A stretch of DNA of 64,000 bases from Phocaeicola barnesiae DSM 18169 = JCM 13652 (GTDB lineage: Bacteria > Bacteroidota > Bacteroidia > Bacteroidales > Bacteroidaceae): positions 1 to 64,000 of the forward strand of contig NZ_KB894655.1 of assembly GCF_000374585.1 (NCBI RefSeq), given 5' to 3'. Position 1 is the first letter of the stretch. Each line of letters opens with the position of its first letter. Positions 17,411-27,082 of the stretch are shown piece after piece. The notes under the pieces were generated by a model. That model was given only the letters and a program-made list of their open reading frames with translations, made no database searches and was not told where the DNA came from. Both the position numbers and the translations under genes were made by a program.

Positions 17411-18070
17411 TCAAGCCAGCACTTCCGCCACCTTCAAGTCAAAAGGTGTAGTCAGTTTGATGTTTTCCCGATTTCCCGGAATGAGATGTACCGCATGTCC
17501 GGCAGCCTCCACCACCGAAGCATCGTCCGTAAACATCGGCGAATAGGGCTGAGCGTACGCCTGCTTCAACAGCGATACCGTAAAGACCTGCGGAGTCTGT
17601 ACCAGGCGGTAACTGCTACGGGGTACTGTTTCACTCCCCGATTCCTCCAGCCTGCGCAGGGTTTCCACCACTTCCACCACCGGTATCACCGCCTCTTTCT
17701 GAGCAGCCTCCCGGTAGCAGTTACGGATAACTTCCTGTGAGACGAAGGGGCGGACACCGTCATGCACCCCTACCAGTCCTTCTTCATCCACCAGTGCCAG
17801 TCCGTTCCTTACGGAATGGAAACGGGTCTCCCCTCCATCGGCTATGCGATGAGGTAACGTAAAATGACAGGTGGAGCAGAGCTCTTTCCAGTAGGCCTGC
17901 TGATCGGCCGGAAGTACCAGAATCAGTTCCAACTGTGCATCGCAGGCATGGAAAGCCTCCAGCGTACGCATCAGCACCGGCTTCCCCTTTACAGGCAGGA
18001 ACTGCTTCGGGATATCCCCTCCCATGCGGAGTCCTTTACCGCCAGCCACAACGATGACGTAATTCTTCAT
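17411..18070 (-). CDS. ispD: 2-C-methyl-D-erythritol 4-phosphate cytidylyltransferase
   Basis: Third step of the MEP isoprenoid pathway, joining CTP to MEP. 219 residues; the nucleotide-binding [16 protein letters not shown] is at the N-terminus, VHDGVRPF in the middle and [17 protein letters not shown] near the end. The start overlaps the last base of the DJ-1 gene, so the two are coupled. Confidence 0.95.
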   Translation of the reverse strand: MKNYVIVVAGGKGLRMGGDIPKQFLPVKGKPVLMRTLEAFHACDAQLELILVLPADQQAYWKELCSTCHFTLPHRIADGGETRFHSVRNGLALVDEEGLVGVHDGVRPFVSQEVIRNCYREAAQKEAVIPVVEVVETLRRLEESGSETVPRSSYRLVQTPQVFTVSLLKQAYAQPYSPMFTDDASVVEAAGHAVHLIPGNRENIKLTTPFDLKVAEVLA

Positions 18071-18618
18071 CAGGCAATCAGCATTCCTTTTTTCACTTCG
18101 GCCACCTTGTCAGCGCCGGCAAATTTCTCCAGAATGGCAAAGCCGAACATCCAGGCAGCTCCCGGACCTTTACCCAAGATGAAGTTATCGACAACTTCCA
18201 CCAGGTTACCGGTATATTCAGCCCCCTCCAGGTATGTGTCGAAACCCGGATAGCAGGTAGCCTTCTTGCCTTTCAGCAGACCACGTTTGCCATATACCAT
18301 CGGAGCGGCACAGATAGCGGCCAACGGTTTACCTGCTGCGGCAAAGCTCATAATCAGTTTGTCCAAGCCGGCATGTGCGTCCAGATTGGTTGCTCCAGGC
18401 AGTCCACCCGGCAGTACAATCATTTCCACCTCTGCTTCGTTCAGGTCCTCGAACAGCATGTCAGCCACGACAGGAACCTGATGTGAACTCGTTACCGTTT
18501 TGTTTCCGGTTACAGATACAGTCTTGACATTCAGACCTCCCCGACGCAAAATATCCAACGGGAACATGGTTTCCATTTCTTCGAAACCTTCGGCCAAAAA
18601 GATACAAATTGATTTCAT
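18070..18618 (-). CDS. DJ-1/PfpI family protein
   Basis: 182 residues of the DJ-1/ThiJ family, small cytoplasmic proteins with a nucleophilic cysteine, linked to glyoxal and oxidative damage. [21 protein letters not shown] at the N-terminus carries the conserved Glu, and [14 protein letters not shown] the elbow Cys (about residue 104). It lies 3 bp after tonB and overlaps ispD by one base. The precise activity cannot be told from sequence. Confidence 0.9.
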   Translation of the reverse strand: MKSICIFLAEGFEEMETMFPLDILRRGGLNVKTVSVTGNKTVTSSHQVPVVADMLFEDLNEAEVEMIVLPGGLPGATNLDAHAGLDKLIMSFAAAGKPLAAICAAPMVYGKRGLLKGKKATCYPGFDTYLEGAEYTGNLVEVVDNFILGKGPGAAWMFGFAILEKFAGADKVAEVKKGMLIA

Positions 18619-18621
18619 AAG

Positions 18622-19473
18622 CTATTTCAGTTTAAAATAATACGTAATCGTTCCACTCTGATTGTTCACACCGTCCACTTCATTGAACCGGGCCCGGCGG
18701 GCAGCTTCTTCCGCCGCACGGCGCAACGCCGGATTCACGGTATTGGTGCGTTTGTTGATGCTTGTGCTGATTACCCGTCCGGAAGGGTCTACCACGATGG
18801 TTACCACGACACGCCCTTCATCCTGTACATTGTACACCGGTACGGGCAGTCCACCCGGTCCCAGCGAACGGCCGTTCAGGTCGAACGTACCATAGCCTCC
18901 GGTTCCGGAAGTCTTTCCGATAGCACTGTTTCCGGTCGGGCTTCCCTGGAAACCGCTACCAGAGGCAGCGTTTCCCTTACTACCCATCTTAGAACCCTTT
19001 CCGAAAGCACCGGCTATCTTGTTGGCCGCAGCCTCGGCAGCAGCCCGTTCGGCTTCGGCCCGTTTCTCGGCCTCCGTCTTTTCGGCCGGTTTCTCCACCG
19101 GTGTCTGAGGCTTCTGCGTCACCGTTTCCTTCTTCGGCTGTTCCTTTTTAGGCTTTTCCTGTTTCTTCGGCTGTTCTTTCTTCACTTGGATAGAAGGCTC
19201 ATCCTCCTGTGTTATCATCGGTTGTTCAGGCGCAGGTTCGGTCATTTCCGGTTCGGAAGGTACCGCCGATTCCGGTTGGGGAAGTACATCCACCTCCGTC
19301 AATGTATAAGGGTCGGCATCACCCGCAGCCATCTCCGTATTTCCCAGCATAACAGGCACCCCACCCTCTTCCTGCGCGGCAGGACGCGAAAGGGTCAGCC
19401 AGAAAAGCAGCAGAAGTATAATAAGGTGTACTGCTACCGTTCCTACAATTCCTGTTATCTTACTCTTCTTCAT
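18622..19473 (-). CDS. tonB: TonB-family energy transducer
   Basis: 283 residues. One membrane segment near residues 9-27; then a long Pro/Glu/Lys-rich periplasmic region (about 60-150, repeated KKEQPKKQEKPKKEQPKK-type stretches), a Gly/Ser-rich linker, and a C-terminal TonB-like domain (about 205-283, with VVTIVVDPSGRVIST). Works with the ExbB and ExbD encoded directly upstream to energise outer-membrane transport. It is 9 bp after exbD. Bacteroidetes hold several TonB copies; which receptors this one serves is unknown. Confidence 0.9.
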   Translation of the reverse strand: MKKSKITGIVGTVAVHLIILLLLFWLTLSRPAAQEEGGVPVMLGNTEMAAGDADPYTLTEVDVLPQPESAVPSEPEMTEPAPEQPMITQEDEPSIQVKKEQPKKQEKPKKEQPKKETVTQKPQTPVEKPAEKTEAEKRAEAERAAAEAAANKIAGAFGKGSKMGSKGNAASGSGFQGSPTGNSAIGKTSGTGGYGTFDLNGRSLGPGGLPVPVYNVQDEGRVVVTIVVDPSGRVISTSINKRTNTVNPALRRAAEEAARRARFNEVDGVNNQSGTITYYFKLK

Positions 19474-19482
19474 GTCTTACCA

Positions 19483-19899
19483 TCAGTTCTTGTCGGGACG
19501 GCGGGTAGCCAGCACCATTTTGAAATGATTCTCGTTGGCGATGTTCAGCACCCTGACAATCTCCCGGTAGGGAATCGACTCGTCCGCATACAGTGCCACA
19601 TACATTTCCGGTTCCTTCTGCGCGCATTCCTGCAGAAAAGGTGTCAGTTCATCCATGGTCAACGGCATTTCGTCTTCATTGCCGAACGCCCCGTAGTAGT
19701 TCAAATCCTTGTCAATAATCACACGTGCCATCGGTTTGGCCGAAGTCTGTTCCGAGCCTTGCGGCAACAACACCTTGATGGCATTCGGTGAAACCATGGT
19801 AGAGGTTATCATAAAAAATATCAGCAGCAGAAATATGAGGTCGGTCATAGACGACATACTGAAGCTGGGCGATATTTTCTGTCTTCTCTTCAATGCCAT
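19483..19899 (-). CDS. exbD: ExbD/TolR biopolymer transport protein
   Basis: 138 residues with one N-terminal membrane segment (about 17-35, SMSSMTDLIFLLLIFFMITST) carrying the conserved Asp thought to carry protons, then a periplasmic domain. Lies between exbB and tonB with gaps of 8-9 bp, so stoichiometric co-expression is likely. Confidence 0.92.
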   Translation of the reverse strand: MALKRRQKISPSFSMSSMTDLIFLLLIFFMITSTMVSPNAIKVLLPQGSEQTSAKPMARVIIDKDLNYYGAFGNEDEMPLTMDELTPFLQECAQKEPEMYVALYADESIPYREIVRVLNIANENHFKMVLATRRPDKN

Positions 19900-19907
19900 A
19901 CGCTCTC

Positions 19908-20624
19908 TTATTTATCTTTCGATTCGTTCAGCAGGTCCATGAAAGCCATGGTACGGGCTTCCATCTGGCTGACAACTTTATCCACACGATATACCAGGTG
20001 ATTATAGGCAAACATGGCGGCAATACCGACCACCAATCCACCTACGGTAGTAATCATGGCCTCGTAAATACCGCTCGACAACAGTGTGATATCGATGTTA
20101 TTTCCCGCATTGGCCATATTCCAGAAGGCACGGACCATACCGGTCACTGTCCCCAGGAAGCCTAACATCGGGGCACCGCTGGATACGGTCGCGATAATGG
20201 AAAGTCCGTTCTCCAGTTTGGCCACTTCAATGTTTCCCGTATTTTCAATGGCTGCCTGTACATCGGCTACTGGACGGTCCATACGCGAAATACCTTTTTC
20301 AATCATCCGGGCAGCCGGTGTATTGGTCATCCGGCAATAATTGATGGCCGATTTCACCTCACCGGTATTGATGTAATCGCGGATACGCTCCATGAACAAA
20401 GGGTCATCTTTGCCTGCCTTGCGGATGGTTATCGCCCGTTCAAAGAAGATATAACAGGCTATCACCGACATCAAGGCCAGCACAATCATAATCCATCCAC
20501 CCTTACAGGCCATATCCCAGAGATTCATCTGAGGTTCACCCGAAATTTCGGTCAGTACCGGGTTCATGCCCGATACGGTATCGGCTACGCCCTGGGCAGC
20601 AGCCACTAACATAGTTGTCATCAT
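19908..20624 (-). CDS. exbB: MotA/TolQ/ExbB proton-channel protein
   Basis: 238 residues; three membrane segments (about 37-57, 130-150 and 175-195) in the ExbB arrangement, including APMLGFLGTVTGMVRAFW and GLVVGIAAMFAYNHL. Inner-membrane proton channel that powers TonB. Its start overlaps the pdxJ stop by one base. Confidence 0.93.
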   Translation of the reverse strand: MMTTMLVAAAQGVADTVSGMNPVLTEISGEPQMNLWDMACKGGWIMIVLALMSVIACYIFFERAITIRKAGKDDPLFMERIRDYINTGEVKSAINYCRMTNTPAARMIEKGISRMDRPVADVQAAIENTGNIEVAKLENGLSIIATVSSGAPMLGFLGTVTGMVRAFWNMANAGNNIDITLLSSGIYEAMITTVGGLVVGIAAMFAYNHLVYRVDKVVSQMEARTMAFMDLLNESKDK

Positions 20625-21337
20625 CAGCAGAGGCAGTTTTTATATTCTTCAATGGTTTTCTTCAATCCCAGATACAGGGCATCACAAATCAAGGCATGAC
20701 CGATAGACACTTCGTCTACCCATGGAATATTCTCGTGGAAATATCTCAGATTCTCCAGGCTCAGGTCATGACCGGCATTCAGTCCCATGCCAAGTTTGCG
20801 TGTAGCCTGTGCGGCTTCTATAAAAGGAGCGATGGCAGCTTCCGGATTTTTCGGATAAGCCGAAGCATACGGTTCCGTATACAGTTCCACCCGGTCGGCG
20901 CCGGCCTTTGCCGCATATTCAATCATCTCCACATCTGTACCCACGAAAATAGAAGTACGGATGCCGGCATTGCCGAACGTATCCATCAGTTCGGTCAGGA
21001 AACCCAGGTTGTCTTTCGTGTTCCATCCGGCATTCGACGTAATCTGGTCGGGAGCATCGGGGACGAGTGTCACCTGGTGAGGTTTCACCTTCAATACCAA
21101 ATCGATGAATTCCTTCGACGGATATCCCTCGATGTTGAACTCTGTTTTCAACAAGGGACGGAGCGCGTAGACATCGGCATAGCGGATATGACGTTCATCC
21201 GGGCGCGGATGTACCGTAATCCCCTCAGCACCATAAGCCTCGCAGTCCAATGCCACTTTTTCCACGTCGGGATTATTCCCTCCGCGCGCATTGCGTAAGG
21301 TAGCTACCTTGTTTATATTCACACTTAATTTAGTCAT
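20624..21337 (-). CDS. pdxJ: Pyridoxine 5'-phosphate synthase
   Basis: Condenses 1-deoxyxylulose 5-phosphate with 3-amino-2-oxopropyl phosphate to make vitamin B6. 237 residues: [33 protein letters not shown], and [10 protein letters not shown]-type [10 protein letters not shown] near the C-terminus. First gene of the leftward run pdxJ-exbB-exbD-tonB-DJ-1-ispD; it shares DXP-pathway intermediates with ispD at the other end. Confidence 0.96.
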   Translation of the reverse strand: MTKLSVNINKVATLRNARGGNNPDVEKVALDCEAYGAEGITVHPRPDERHIRYADVYALRPLLKTEFNIEGYPSKEFIDLVLKVKPHQVTLVPDAPDQITSNAGWNTKDNLGFLTELMDTFGNAGIRTSIFVGTDVEMIEYAAKAGADRVELYTEPYASAYPKNPEAAIAPFIEAAQATRKLGMGLNAGHDLSLENLRYFHENIPWVDEVSIGHALICDALYLGLKKTIEEYKNCLC

Positions 21338-21353
21338 ATTGCATTAAAATTTA

Positions 21354-21382
21354 TATCTTTGCGTCAACAACGTGCAAAGTTA
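21354..21382. promoter_or_regulatory. Overlapping, oppositely directed promoters of nadK and pdxJ
   Basis: Plus strand TATCTTTGC (21354-21362) for nadK; minus strand TAACTTTGC (21374-21382) for pdxJ. The two -7 boxes face each other, so both start points fall at about 21367-21369. Confidence 0.55.
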
Positions 21383-21446
21383 GCAGGTTTTGTGAGAAAC
21401 TTGTCACGTTATTGACAGAATTTATCGATAAAAAAAGCTATCAGAC

Positions 21447-22346
21447 ATGCAAAATACCTTACGTTTCGCACTTTTCGGGAATGCCTTTCAGGCTCATAAA
21501 TCGGCCCACATTGCTCATCTGCTGGAGATTCTCCGCCGCAAGGAGGCACAAATCAGCATCAGCAGTGAATTCCATGATTTTCTGCGGCATCACACCCGGA
21601 CAGACCTTGGCGGACTGGAGGTTTTCGAAGGGAATAATTTCTCGGCAGACATGGTCCTGAGCATCGGCGGCGACGGTACCTTCCTGAAAGCCGCCAGCCG
21701 GGTAGGCAACAAGGAGATTCCGATTCTGGGCATCAACACAGGGCGCCTGGGATTTCTGGCGGATATATCTCCCGACCAGATGGAAGAGACGTTCGAAGAA
21801 ATCTACCGGGGAGAATACAAGGCGGAATCCCGACGGGTACTGAAACTGACGTGTAACGGACAGGTACTGAAAGGCTATCCGTACGGACTGAATGAAATAG
21901 CGATTCTGAAAAGAGACAGTTCCTCCATGATTACCATCCACGCCTACATCAACGGCGAACTGCTGAACGTCTATCAGGCGGACGGACTGGTCATCAGTAC
22001 CCCGACAGGGTCTACGGCCTATTCACTGAGTGTCGGCGGCCCCATCCTGGTTCCCCAAAGCGGCACCATCAGCCTGACTGCCGTAGCCCCGCATTCGCTG
22101 AACGTACGTCCCATCGTCATCCGCGATGACTGGGAAATCACCCTCGATGTAGAGAGCCGGAGCCACAATTTCCTGATAGCGGTAGACGGACGCAGTGAGA
22201 CCTGCCGCGAAGGGACCCGCCTGACTATCCGCCGGGGAGAATACTTCATCCGTATCGTAAAGCGTTGCCACCATTCTTTCTTCAACACCCTCCGCGACAA
22301 GATGATGTGGGGTGCGGATGCACGTTCAGCTTCCTCTGAATTTTAA
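21447..22346 (+). CDS. nadK: NAD kinase
   Basis: Phosphorylates NAD to NADP. 299 residues; [10 protein letters not shown] (motif 1), [12 protein letters not shown], the NEIAILKRD segment and [21 protein letters not shown] (motif 2) are all present. Convergent with the DUF418 gene with two bases between the stops and no terminator. Confidence 0.96.
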   Translation: MQNTLRFALFGNAFQAHKSAHIAHLLEILRRKEAQISISSEFHDFLRHHTRTDLGGLEVFEGNNFSADMVLSIGGDGTFLKAASRVGNKEIPILGINTGRLGFLADISPDQMEETFEEIYRGEYKAESRRVLKLTCNGQVLKGYPYGLNEIAILKRDSSSMITIHAYINGELLNVYQADGLVISTPTGSTAYSLSVGGPILVPQSGTISLTAVAPHSLNVRPIVIRDDWEITLDVESRSHNFLIAVDGRSETCREGTRLTIRRGEYFIRIVKRCHHSFFNTLRDKMMWGADARSASSEF

Positions 22347-22348
22347 CT

Positions 22349-23518
22349 TCATTTCAGCCAGGTAGCCCGCTTCCACAGATACTCCATCGGGCCATGTGTA
22401 TGACGTTCCAACCACCAGCGACAGAAAAAATACTGCAAAAAGAAGAGAAAGATACCCACCAGAAAACTGGCAGTTATCCCCAAATAACAGTGTAACCCAA
22501 ATCCCCAGTTATAGAACAACATCGAACCGATGATGCTTTGTGTGATATAATTCGTCAGACTCATCTTGCCATAAGGAATAATCTGTAATAACAGACGATT
22601 CAGATTGGTCCGGTAAAAAGCCGAAATAACAGCCGAAACCAGCAACAACATGAAAGAGAATTTGGAGAGTGAAGTAATAATCAGCAGTAAAGGAGTACGC
22701 AAAGAAGGATTATCCACAAAAGCCGGAAGCATGTTCCCCAAGCCATATAACGGGAAGAAAGCTACAAGGGAGCCGCACAACACCTTATTCCATATCTTCA
22801 GATTCTCTTTCAGGAACAAACCTTTCCGACCAGCCAGATAGCCAAACAGGAAAAGAGCAGCGGTCTGGAATACCCGACCATTATCCCAGGCCCATGCCAG
22901 ACTGAACAACTGTCCCTCCCACAGATTCACTTTAAGAGTCTGTAAGAATGTTCCATGCGCCTGAGCTTCGGAAGTAGCGCTCCAGAAACTTCCTGTAGGC
23001 AAAGTCGGAACCACAAACGAAGAATCGACACAGGCCCGAATGGTATAATAAAGAGGCAAAGGCTGAATCAACAACAGACAAGCCAGCCAGAAAATCACCT
23101 TATCCTTCAACCGACAAGTCAACGGCAAAATAAAACCTACCAACGAATATAACACCAACACCTCTCCCGTAAAAAAAGAAGCGTTCAGATTTCCAATCAG
23201 GAACAACAGGACAAGCCGCCAACAAAAACGAAGCCGGAAATCACGTCCACGCAAACGCTGGTTATCATATTGGATAAAAAAGCTGAATCCGAATAATAAG
23301 GCAAAAACAGCGTATGCCTTACCTCCCAGCAAGAAAAAAAGCCCATCCCAAATAGCCTTGTCTGAAAAAGCAAGCCAGACGCTACGTCCTGCCGTATCAG
23401 GATACGAATAAAAATTGAAATGTTCGATAGAATGCAGAAGAATAATCCCCATAACTGCCAGCCCACGCAATACGTCTACCACATCTACGCGTCCGTGTTT
23501 CTCCAGTGTTTTTTCCAT
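22349..23518 (-). CDS. DUF418 family membrane protein (YeiB-like)
   Basis: 389 residues with about 10 hydrophobic segments. The start VDVLRGLAVMGIILLHSIEHF is the family's N-terminal signature, and GKMSLTNYITQSIIGSMLFY lies at the start of the C-terminal DUF418 region. Inner membrane; substrate unknown, with acyltransferase-like or transport roles both proposed for relatives. Codons are more A/T-rich than in neighbours. Confidence 0.87.
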   Translation of the reverse strand: MEKTLEKHGRVDVVDVLRGLAVMGIILLHSIEHFNFYSYPDTAGRSVWLAFSDKAIWDGLFFLLGGKAYAVFALLFGFSFFIQYDNQRLRGRDFRLRFCWRLVLLFLIGNLNASFFTGEVLVLYSLVGFILPLTCRLKDKVIFWLACLLLIQPLPLYYTIRACVDSSFVVPTLPTGSFWSATSEAQAHGTFLQTLKVNLWEGQLFSLAWAWDNGRVFQTAALFLFGYLAGRKGLFLKENLKIWNKVLCGSLVAFFPLYGLGNMLPAFVDNPSLRTPLLLIITSLSKFSFMLLLVSAVISAFYRTNLNRLLLQIIPYGKMSLTNYITQSIIGSMLFYNWGFGLHCYLGITASFLVGIFLFFLQYFFCRWWLERHTHGPMEYLWKRATWLK

Positions 23519-23940
23519 AGTAAAAATAGATTCATATATAATTCATAATATTCATTCTCAGCCGTTTTCACCTCCCCTTCCGGCACATTGACTGAAATGT
23601 CTGTCAGAAAGCCATGAACAATCAAGAATGAAAAGACGGATGTGAACAAAATCTGAGACAAAGATAATAAATCAGCCAGAATATTCCGTACGCTTCGAGA
23701 CTGTATCCTCTATAGTATGAAAAATGTTTCCACTCTGACCAAACAATCAGATTGTAATATTTTTTTATCGTACCAACAAACGGGCGGACAGGAAACAGAA
23801 AACATCTTCACATTTCGTCTCGAACATGAGAATGTATCATACAAAACGAACTCACGTTTTGACTAAAACGTGAAGACATTTTCCGAACAATTATAGTATA
23901 CTGATAACCAGGCTATTCCTTCTAAAGGAATCTAGGAAAT
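23519..23940. other. 422-bp intergenic region between murF and the DUF418 gene
   Basis: Contains a minus-strand -7 box TATCTTTGT (23658-23666) that would give the DUF418 gene a leader of about 140 nt, and the palindromic candidate at 23815-23885. Otherwise A/T-rich with no recognisable gene. Confidence 0.5.
23815..23885 (-). repeat. Diverged palindromic interspersed element, candidate copy 3
   Basis: Minus strand: perfect hairpin TCACGTTTT-AGTC-AAAACGTGA (23852-23873), then GTTCGTTTTGTATGA and a second GTTCG about 15 bases on. The order hairpin, GTTCGTTTGTATGA, GTTC matches the element at 44499. Lies just past the murF stop. Confidence 0.4.
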
Positions 23941-25230
23941 TTAAAGATATTCCGGGAGTCGGCTCAATTTCATACTGTTAGAACCTTTTACCAAAATAAA
24001 ATACTTTTCCGGACGATGGGATTCCAAGTCAGCAATCACAGCATCCACATCGGCAAAATGCTCATAATGAGAAGTCGCAGCCGCGAACTCACTTCCTACC
24101 AGTAAAACACGTTCGAATCCACATCCATCCACAAAGTCTATTATTTTCCGGTGTTCTTCCAGGCTTCCCGTTCCCAACTCCTTCATATCACCCAAAATTA
24201 CCATTTTATGAGCAGCCTCCAATTGGCAGAAATTCTTCAATGCAGCCATCATGCTGGTGGGGTTGGCATTGTAGGCATCTACAATCAGCCTGTTCCGACC
24301 AGTATCTACCAACTGAGAGCGGTTATTCTGAGGTACATAATCTGCCAAAGCCTGACAAACCTGTGTCGCACTAACTCCGAAATAAGTTCCGATAGCAGCT
24401 GCTGCCAGCGCATTATCCAAATTATACGAACCGATAAGGTGAGTCTGTACAGAATGAGTCTCACCGGCAGCCGTCCAGTCAAATGCCAAAAATGGAGAAC
24501 AACCTGTTAACTGTCCGCTCACAAACAACCCTGGAGTCTGGCCATAACGTATGCACGCCAATCCTTGAGCAATGCCATTCAGGTACGGATTCTCATGATG
24601 CAGGAAAACGACAGAATCGTCTTTACCGCGTAAATAATCGTACAATTCTCCTTTGGTACGGATTACTCCCTCGAATGAGCCGAAACCTTCCAGGTGCGCT
24701 TTCCCTACATTAGTAATAATACCATAATCCGGTTCGGCTATGTGTACCAGTGCCTTGATCTCCCCCGGATGATTGGCCCCCATCTCTACCACAGCCAGTT
24801 CATGTTCCGATGTCAGACGGAGCAACGTCAGCGGTACACCGATGTGGTTATTGAGATTTCCCTGCGTATACAGCAGGTTATATTTCTGCTTCAGAACGGC
24901 AGATACCAGTTCCTTCGTCGTAGTCTTTCCGTTGGTTCCTGTGATACCGATGATACGGGTACCCAGTTTCCGGCGGTGATAGTTGGCCAATTGCTGCAAG
25001 GTCTTCAGGCAATCGTCCACCAACAGGATACGGCTGTCTGTTCCGGCATATTCCGGATTATCCACTACCGCATAGCGGCAACCCTGCGCCAACGCCTGTG
25101 CCGCAAACCGGTTTCCATCAAACGAAGCCCCCTTCAAGGCAATAAACAGGGAACCGGCCGGACAATTCCGGCTATCGGTCGTCACCCCCTGACATTCCAG
25201 AAAACATGCATACAAAGCTGAGATTTCCAT
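23941..25230 (-). CDS. murF: UDP-N-acetylmuramoyl-tripeptide--D-alanyl-D-alanine ligase
   Basis: Adds D-Ala-D-Ala to the UDP-MurNAc-tripeptide, the last cytoplasmic step of peptidoglycan precursor synthesis. 429 residues with the Mur ligase ATP loop GITGTNGKTTTKELV (about 95-109), VEMGANHPGEI and DAYNANPTSM. Monocistronic and leftward, promoter at 25329. Its substrate dipeptide is made by the Ddl encoded at 41097. Confidence 0.96.
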   Translation of the reverse strand: MEISALYACFLECQGVTTDSRNCPAGSLFIALKGASFDGNRFAAQALAQGCRYAVVDNPEYAGTDSRILLVDDCLKTLQQLANYHRRKLGTRIIGITGTNGKTTTKELVSAVLKQKYNLLYTQGNLNNHIGVPLTLLRLTSEHELAVVEMGANHPGEIKALVHIAEPDYGIITNVGKAHLEGFGSFEGVIRTKGELYDYLRGKDDSVVFLHHENPYLNGIAQGLACIRYGQTPGLFVSGQLTGCSPFLAFDWTAAGETHSVQTHLIGSYNLDNALAAAAIGTYFGVSATQVCQALADYVPQNNRSQLVDTGRNRLIVDAYNANPTSMMAALKNFCQLEAAHKMVILGDMKELGTGSLEEHRKIIDFVDGCGFERVLLVGSEFAAATSHYEHFADVDAVIADLESHRPEKYFILVKGSNSMKLSRLPEYL

Positions 25231-25328
25231 TGTCTGTTCTTAACTGATTAGTTCTTTTGATTCATTTCCACTCCGACAACGGGCCGTCTCTATCCCCATC
25301 TTCAAAAGGCAGACAGTCCAAAGAGCAG

Positions 25329-25337
25329 ACAAAGATA
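25329..25337 (-). promoter_or_regulatory. Promoter -7 box of murF
   Basis: Minus-strand TATCTTTGT, leader of about 95 nt. Confidence 0.5.
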
Positions 25338-25382
25338 ACTGAAAAATCATTCATGAAAGCGTAAAAAACAAATTATTGTATG

Positions 25383-25391
25383 TACATTTGC
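25383..25391 (+). promoter_or_regulatory. Promoter -7 box of folP-cdaA
   Basis: TACATTTGC. It puts transcription start near 25398 and so rules out the longer folP frame beginning at 25376. Confidence 0.55.
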
Positions 25392-25411
25392 AGCGCCAAG
25401 AGGACCGTATC

Positions 25412-26275
25412 ATGAAAAAGACATTCACCAAATACATCAATGTAAACGGACGACTGATGGACTTGTCGTACCCGCAAGTCATGGGGATTCTGAATCTCAC
25501 TCCCGACTCTTTCTATGCAGACAGCCGGAAACAGAGCGAAGCGGAAATAATCGCCCGTGCCCGCCAGATTTGCGAAGAGGGAGGAAGCATCATCGACGTA
25601 GGCGCCTACTCTTCCCGCCCGAACGCGGAGCATATTGCTGCCGGAGAAGAGATGGAACGGCTACGGAAGGGATTGCAGATTATCCTGCGCGAGCAACCGG
25701 ATGCGGTCATTTCGGTCGACACGTTCCGTGCCGATGTAGCGCGCATGTGTGTAGAAGAATATGGAGTAGCCCTTATCAACGACATTTCTGCCGGCGAAAT
25801 GGATGCAGACATGTTCCCGACCGTTGCCCGGCTGGGGGTACCCTACATCCTGATGCACATGCAAGGCACTCCACAGACGATGCAGCAAGCCCCTCATTAC
25901 GACAATCTGCTGAAAGAAATCCTTTTGTATTTCGCCCGGAAGGTACAACAGCTACGTGATTTGGGTGCCAAGGACCTGATTATCGACCCAGGGTTCGGAT
26001 TCGGGAAAAACCTGGAACATAATTATGAACTGCTGGACAAGCTGGACGAATTCCAGATTTTCGAACTGCCCCTGCTGGTAGGAGTTTCACGGAAATCAAT
26101 GATATATAAGTTATTAGGTGGAGGGCCGGAAGATGCGTTGAACGGTACGACCGTCATCAATACCCTGGCACTGGACAGGGGAGCGGATATTCTGCGCGTC
26201 CACGATGTGAAAGCAGCCACAGAAGCCGTACAGATTTATGCTGCCATGAAAGGACTGAAACCTACAGAAGACTAA
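25412..26275 (+). CDS. folP: Dihydropteroate synthase
   Basis: Joins 4-aminobenzoate to the pterin diphosphate in folate synthesis; the sulfonamide target. 287 residues from ATG 25412, with MGILNLTPDSFYAD, GGSIIDVGAYSSRP, DPGFGFGKN and GVSRKSMIYK. The start after the promoter is preferred. cdaA follows after 21 bp, so the two form an operon. Confidence 0.95.
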   Translation: MKKTFTKYINVNGRLMDLSYPQVMGILNLTPDSFYADSRKQSEAEIIARARQICEEGGSIIDVGAYSSRPNAEHIAAGEEMERLRKGLQIILREQPDAVISVDTFRADVARMCVEEYGVALINDISAGEMDADMFPTVARLGVPYILMHMQGTPQTMQQAPHYDNLLKEILLYFARKVQQLRDLGAKDLIIDPGFGFGKNLEHNYELLDKLDEFQIFELPLLVGVSRKSMIYKLLGGGPEDALNGTTVINTLALDRGADILRVHDVKAATEAVQIYAAMKGLKPTED

Positions 26276-26296
26276 CCTGTTTACAAACTATAGACC

Positions 26297-27082
26297 ATGA
26301 CTTTTGACATCAACATTCTCAGTCTGAAAGACATACTCGACATCCTGCTGGTAGCGTTCCTACTCTACAAGACCTACAAGCTGATGAAATCATCAGGTTC
26401 CATCAATATCTTTATCGGCATCCTGGTATTTATCGTCATTTGGGTCATCGTCTCGCAGGTGCTGCAAATGCGTCTGTTAGGTTCTATTTTCGACAAACTG
26501 GTGAGTGTGGGAGTCATCGCCCTGATTGTACTGTTCCAGGATGAAATCCGCCATTTCCTGTTGACACTAGGTTCCCGCCATCGCAGCAGCAGCTTCTTCC
26601 GTTTTCTGAAAGGCAACAAGAAAGATACGACCGACAAGGAAGACATCATGCCGATTGTCATGGCCTGCCTGAACATGAGCAAAGGAAAGGTAGGTGCCTT
26701 GATTGTCATCGAACGGAGCTTACCGCTGGACGAGGTGGTCCGTACCGGAGACATCATCGACGCAAACATCAACCAGCGCCTCATCGAAAACATCTTCTTC
26801 AAGAACAGTCCGCTGCATGACGGTGCCATGGTCATCAGCAACAAACGCATAAAAGCCGCGGGATGTATCCTGCCGGTATCGCACAACCTGAATATCCCCA
26901 AAGAACTGGGGCTCCGCCACCGGGCTGCCCTGGGAATCTCACAAGAAACCGACGCCATGACCATCATCGTTTCCGAAGAGACAGGAGGTATCTCTATCGC
27001 TTACAAAGGAGAGTTTTACCTGAAACTGACCGCCGAAGAACTGGAGCGCATGCTGACCAACGACAGTGATTCGCAGAATTAA
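26297..27082 (+). CDS. cdaA: Membrane-bound diadenylate cyclase (c-di-AMP synthase)
   Basis: Makes cyclic di-AMP from two ATP. 261 residues: about three N-terminal membrane segments (14-80), then the DAC domain with both catalytic motifs, DGAMVIS (Asp-Gly-Ala) and RHRAALGIS. Inner membrane with the catalytic part in the cytoplasm. Co-transcribed with folP. The stop overlaps that of the convergent acetyltransferase gene by four bases. Confidence 0.95.
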   Translation: MTFDINILSLKDILDILLVAFLLYKTYKLMKSSGSINIFIGILVFIVIWVIVSQVLQMRLLGSIFDKLVSVGVIALIVLFQDEIRHFLLTLGSRHRSSSFFRFLKGNKKDTTDKEDIMPIVMACLNMSKGKVGALIVIERSLPLDEVVRTGDIIDANINQRLIENIFFKNSPLHDGAMVISNKRIKAAGCILPVSHNLNIPKELGLRHRAALGISQETDAMTIIVSEETGGISIAYKGEFYLKLTAEELERMLTNDSDSQN

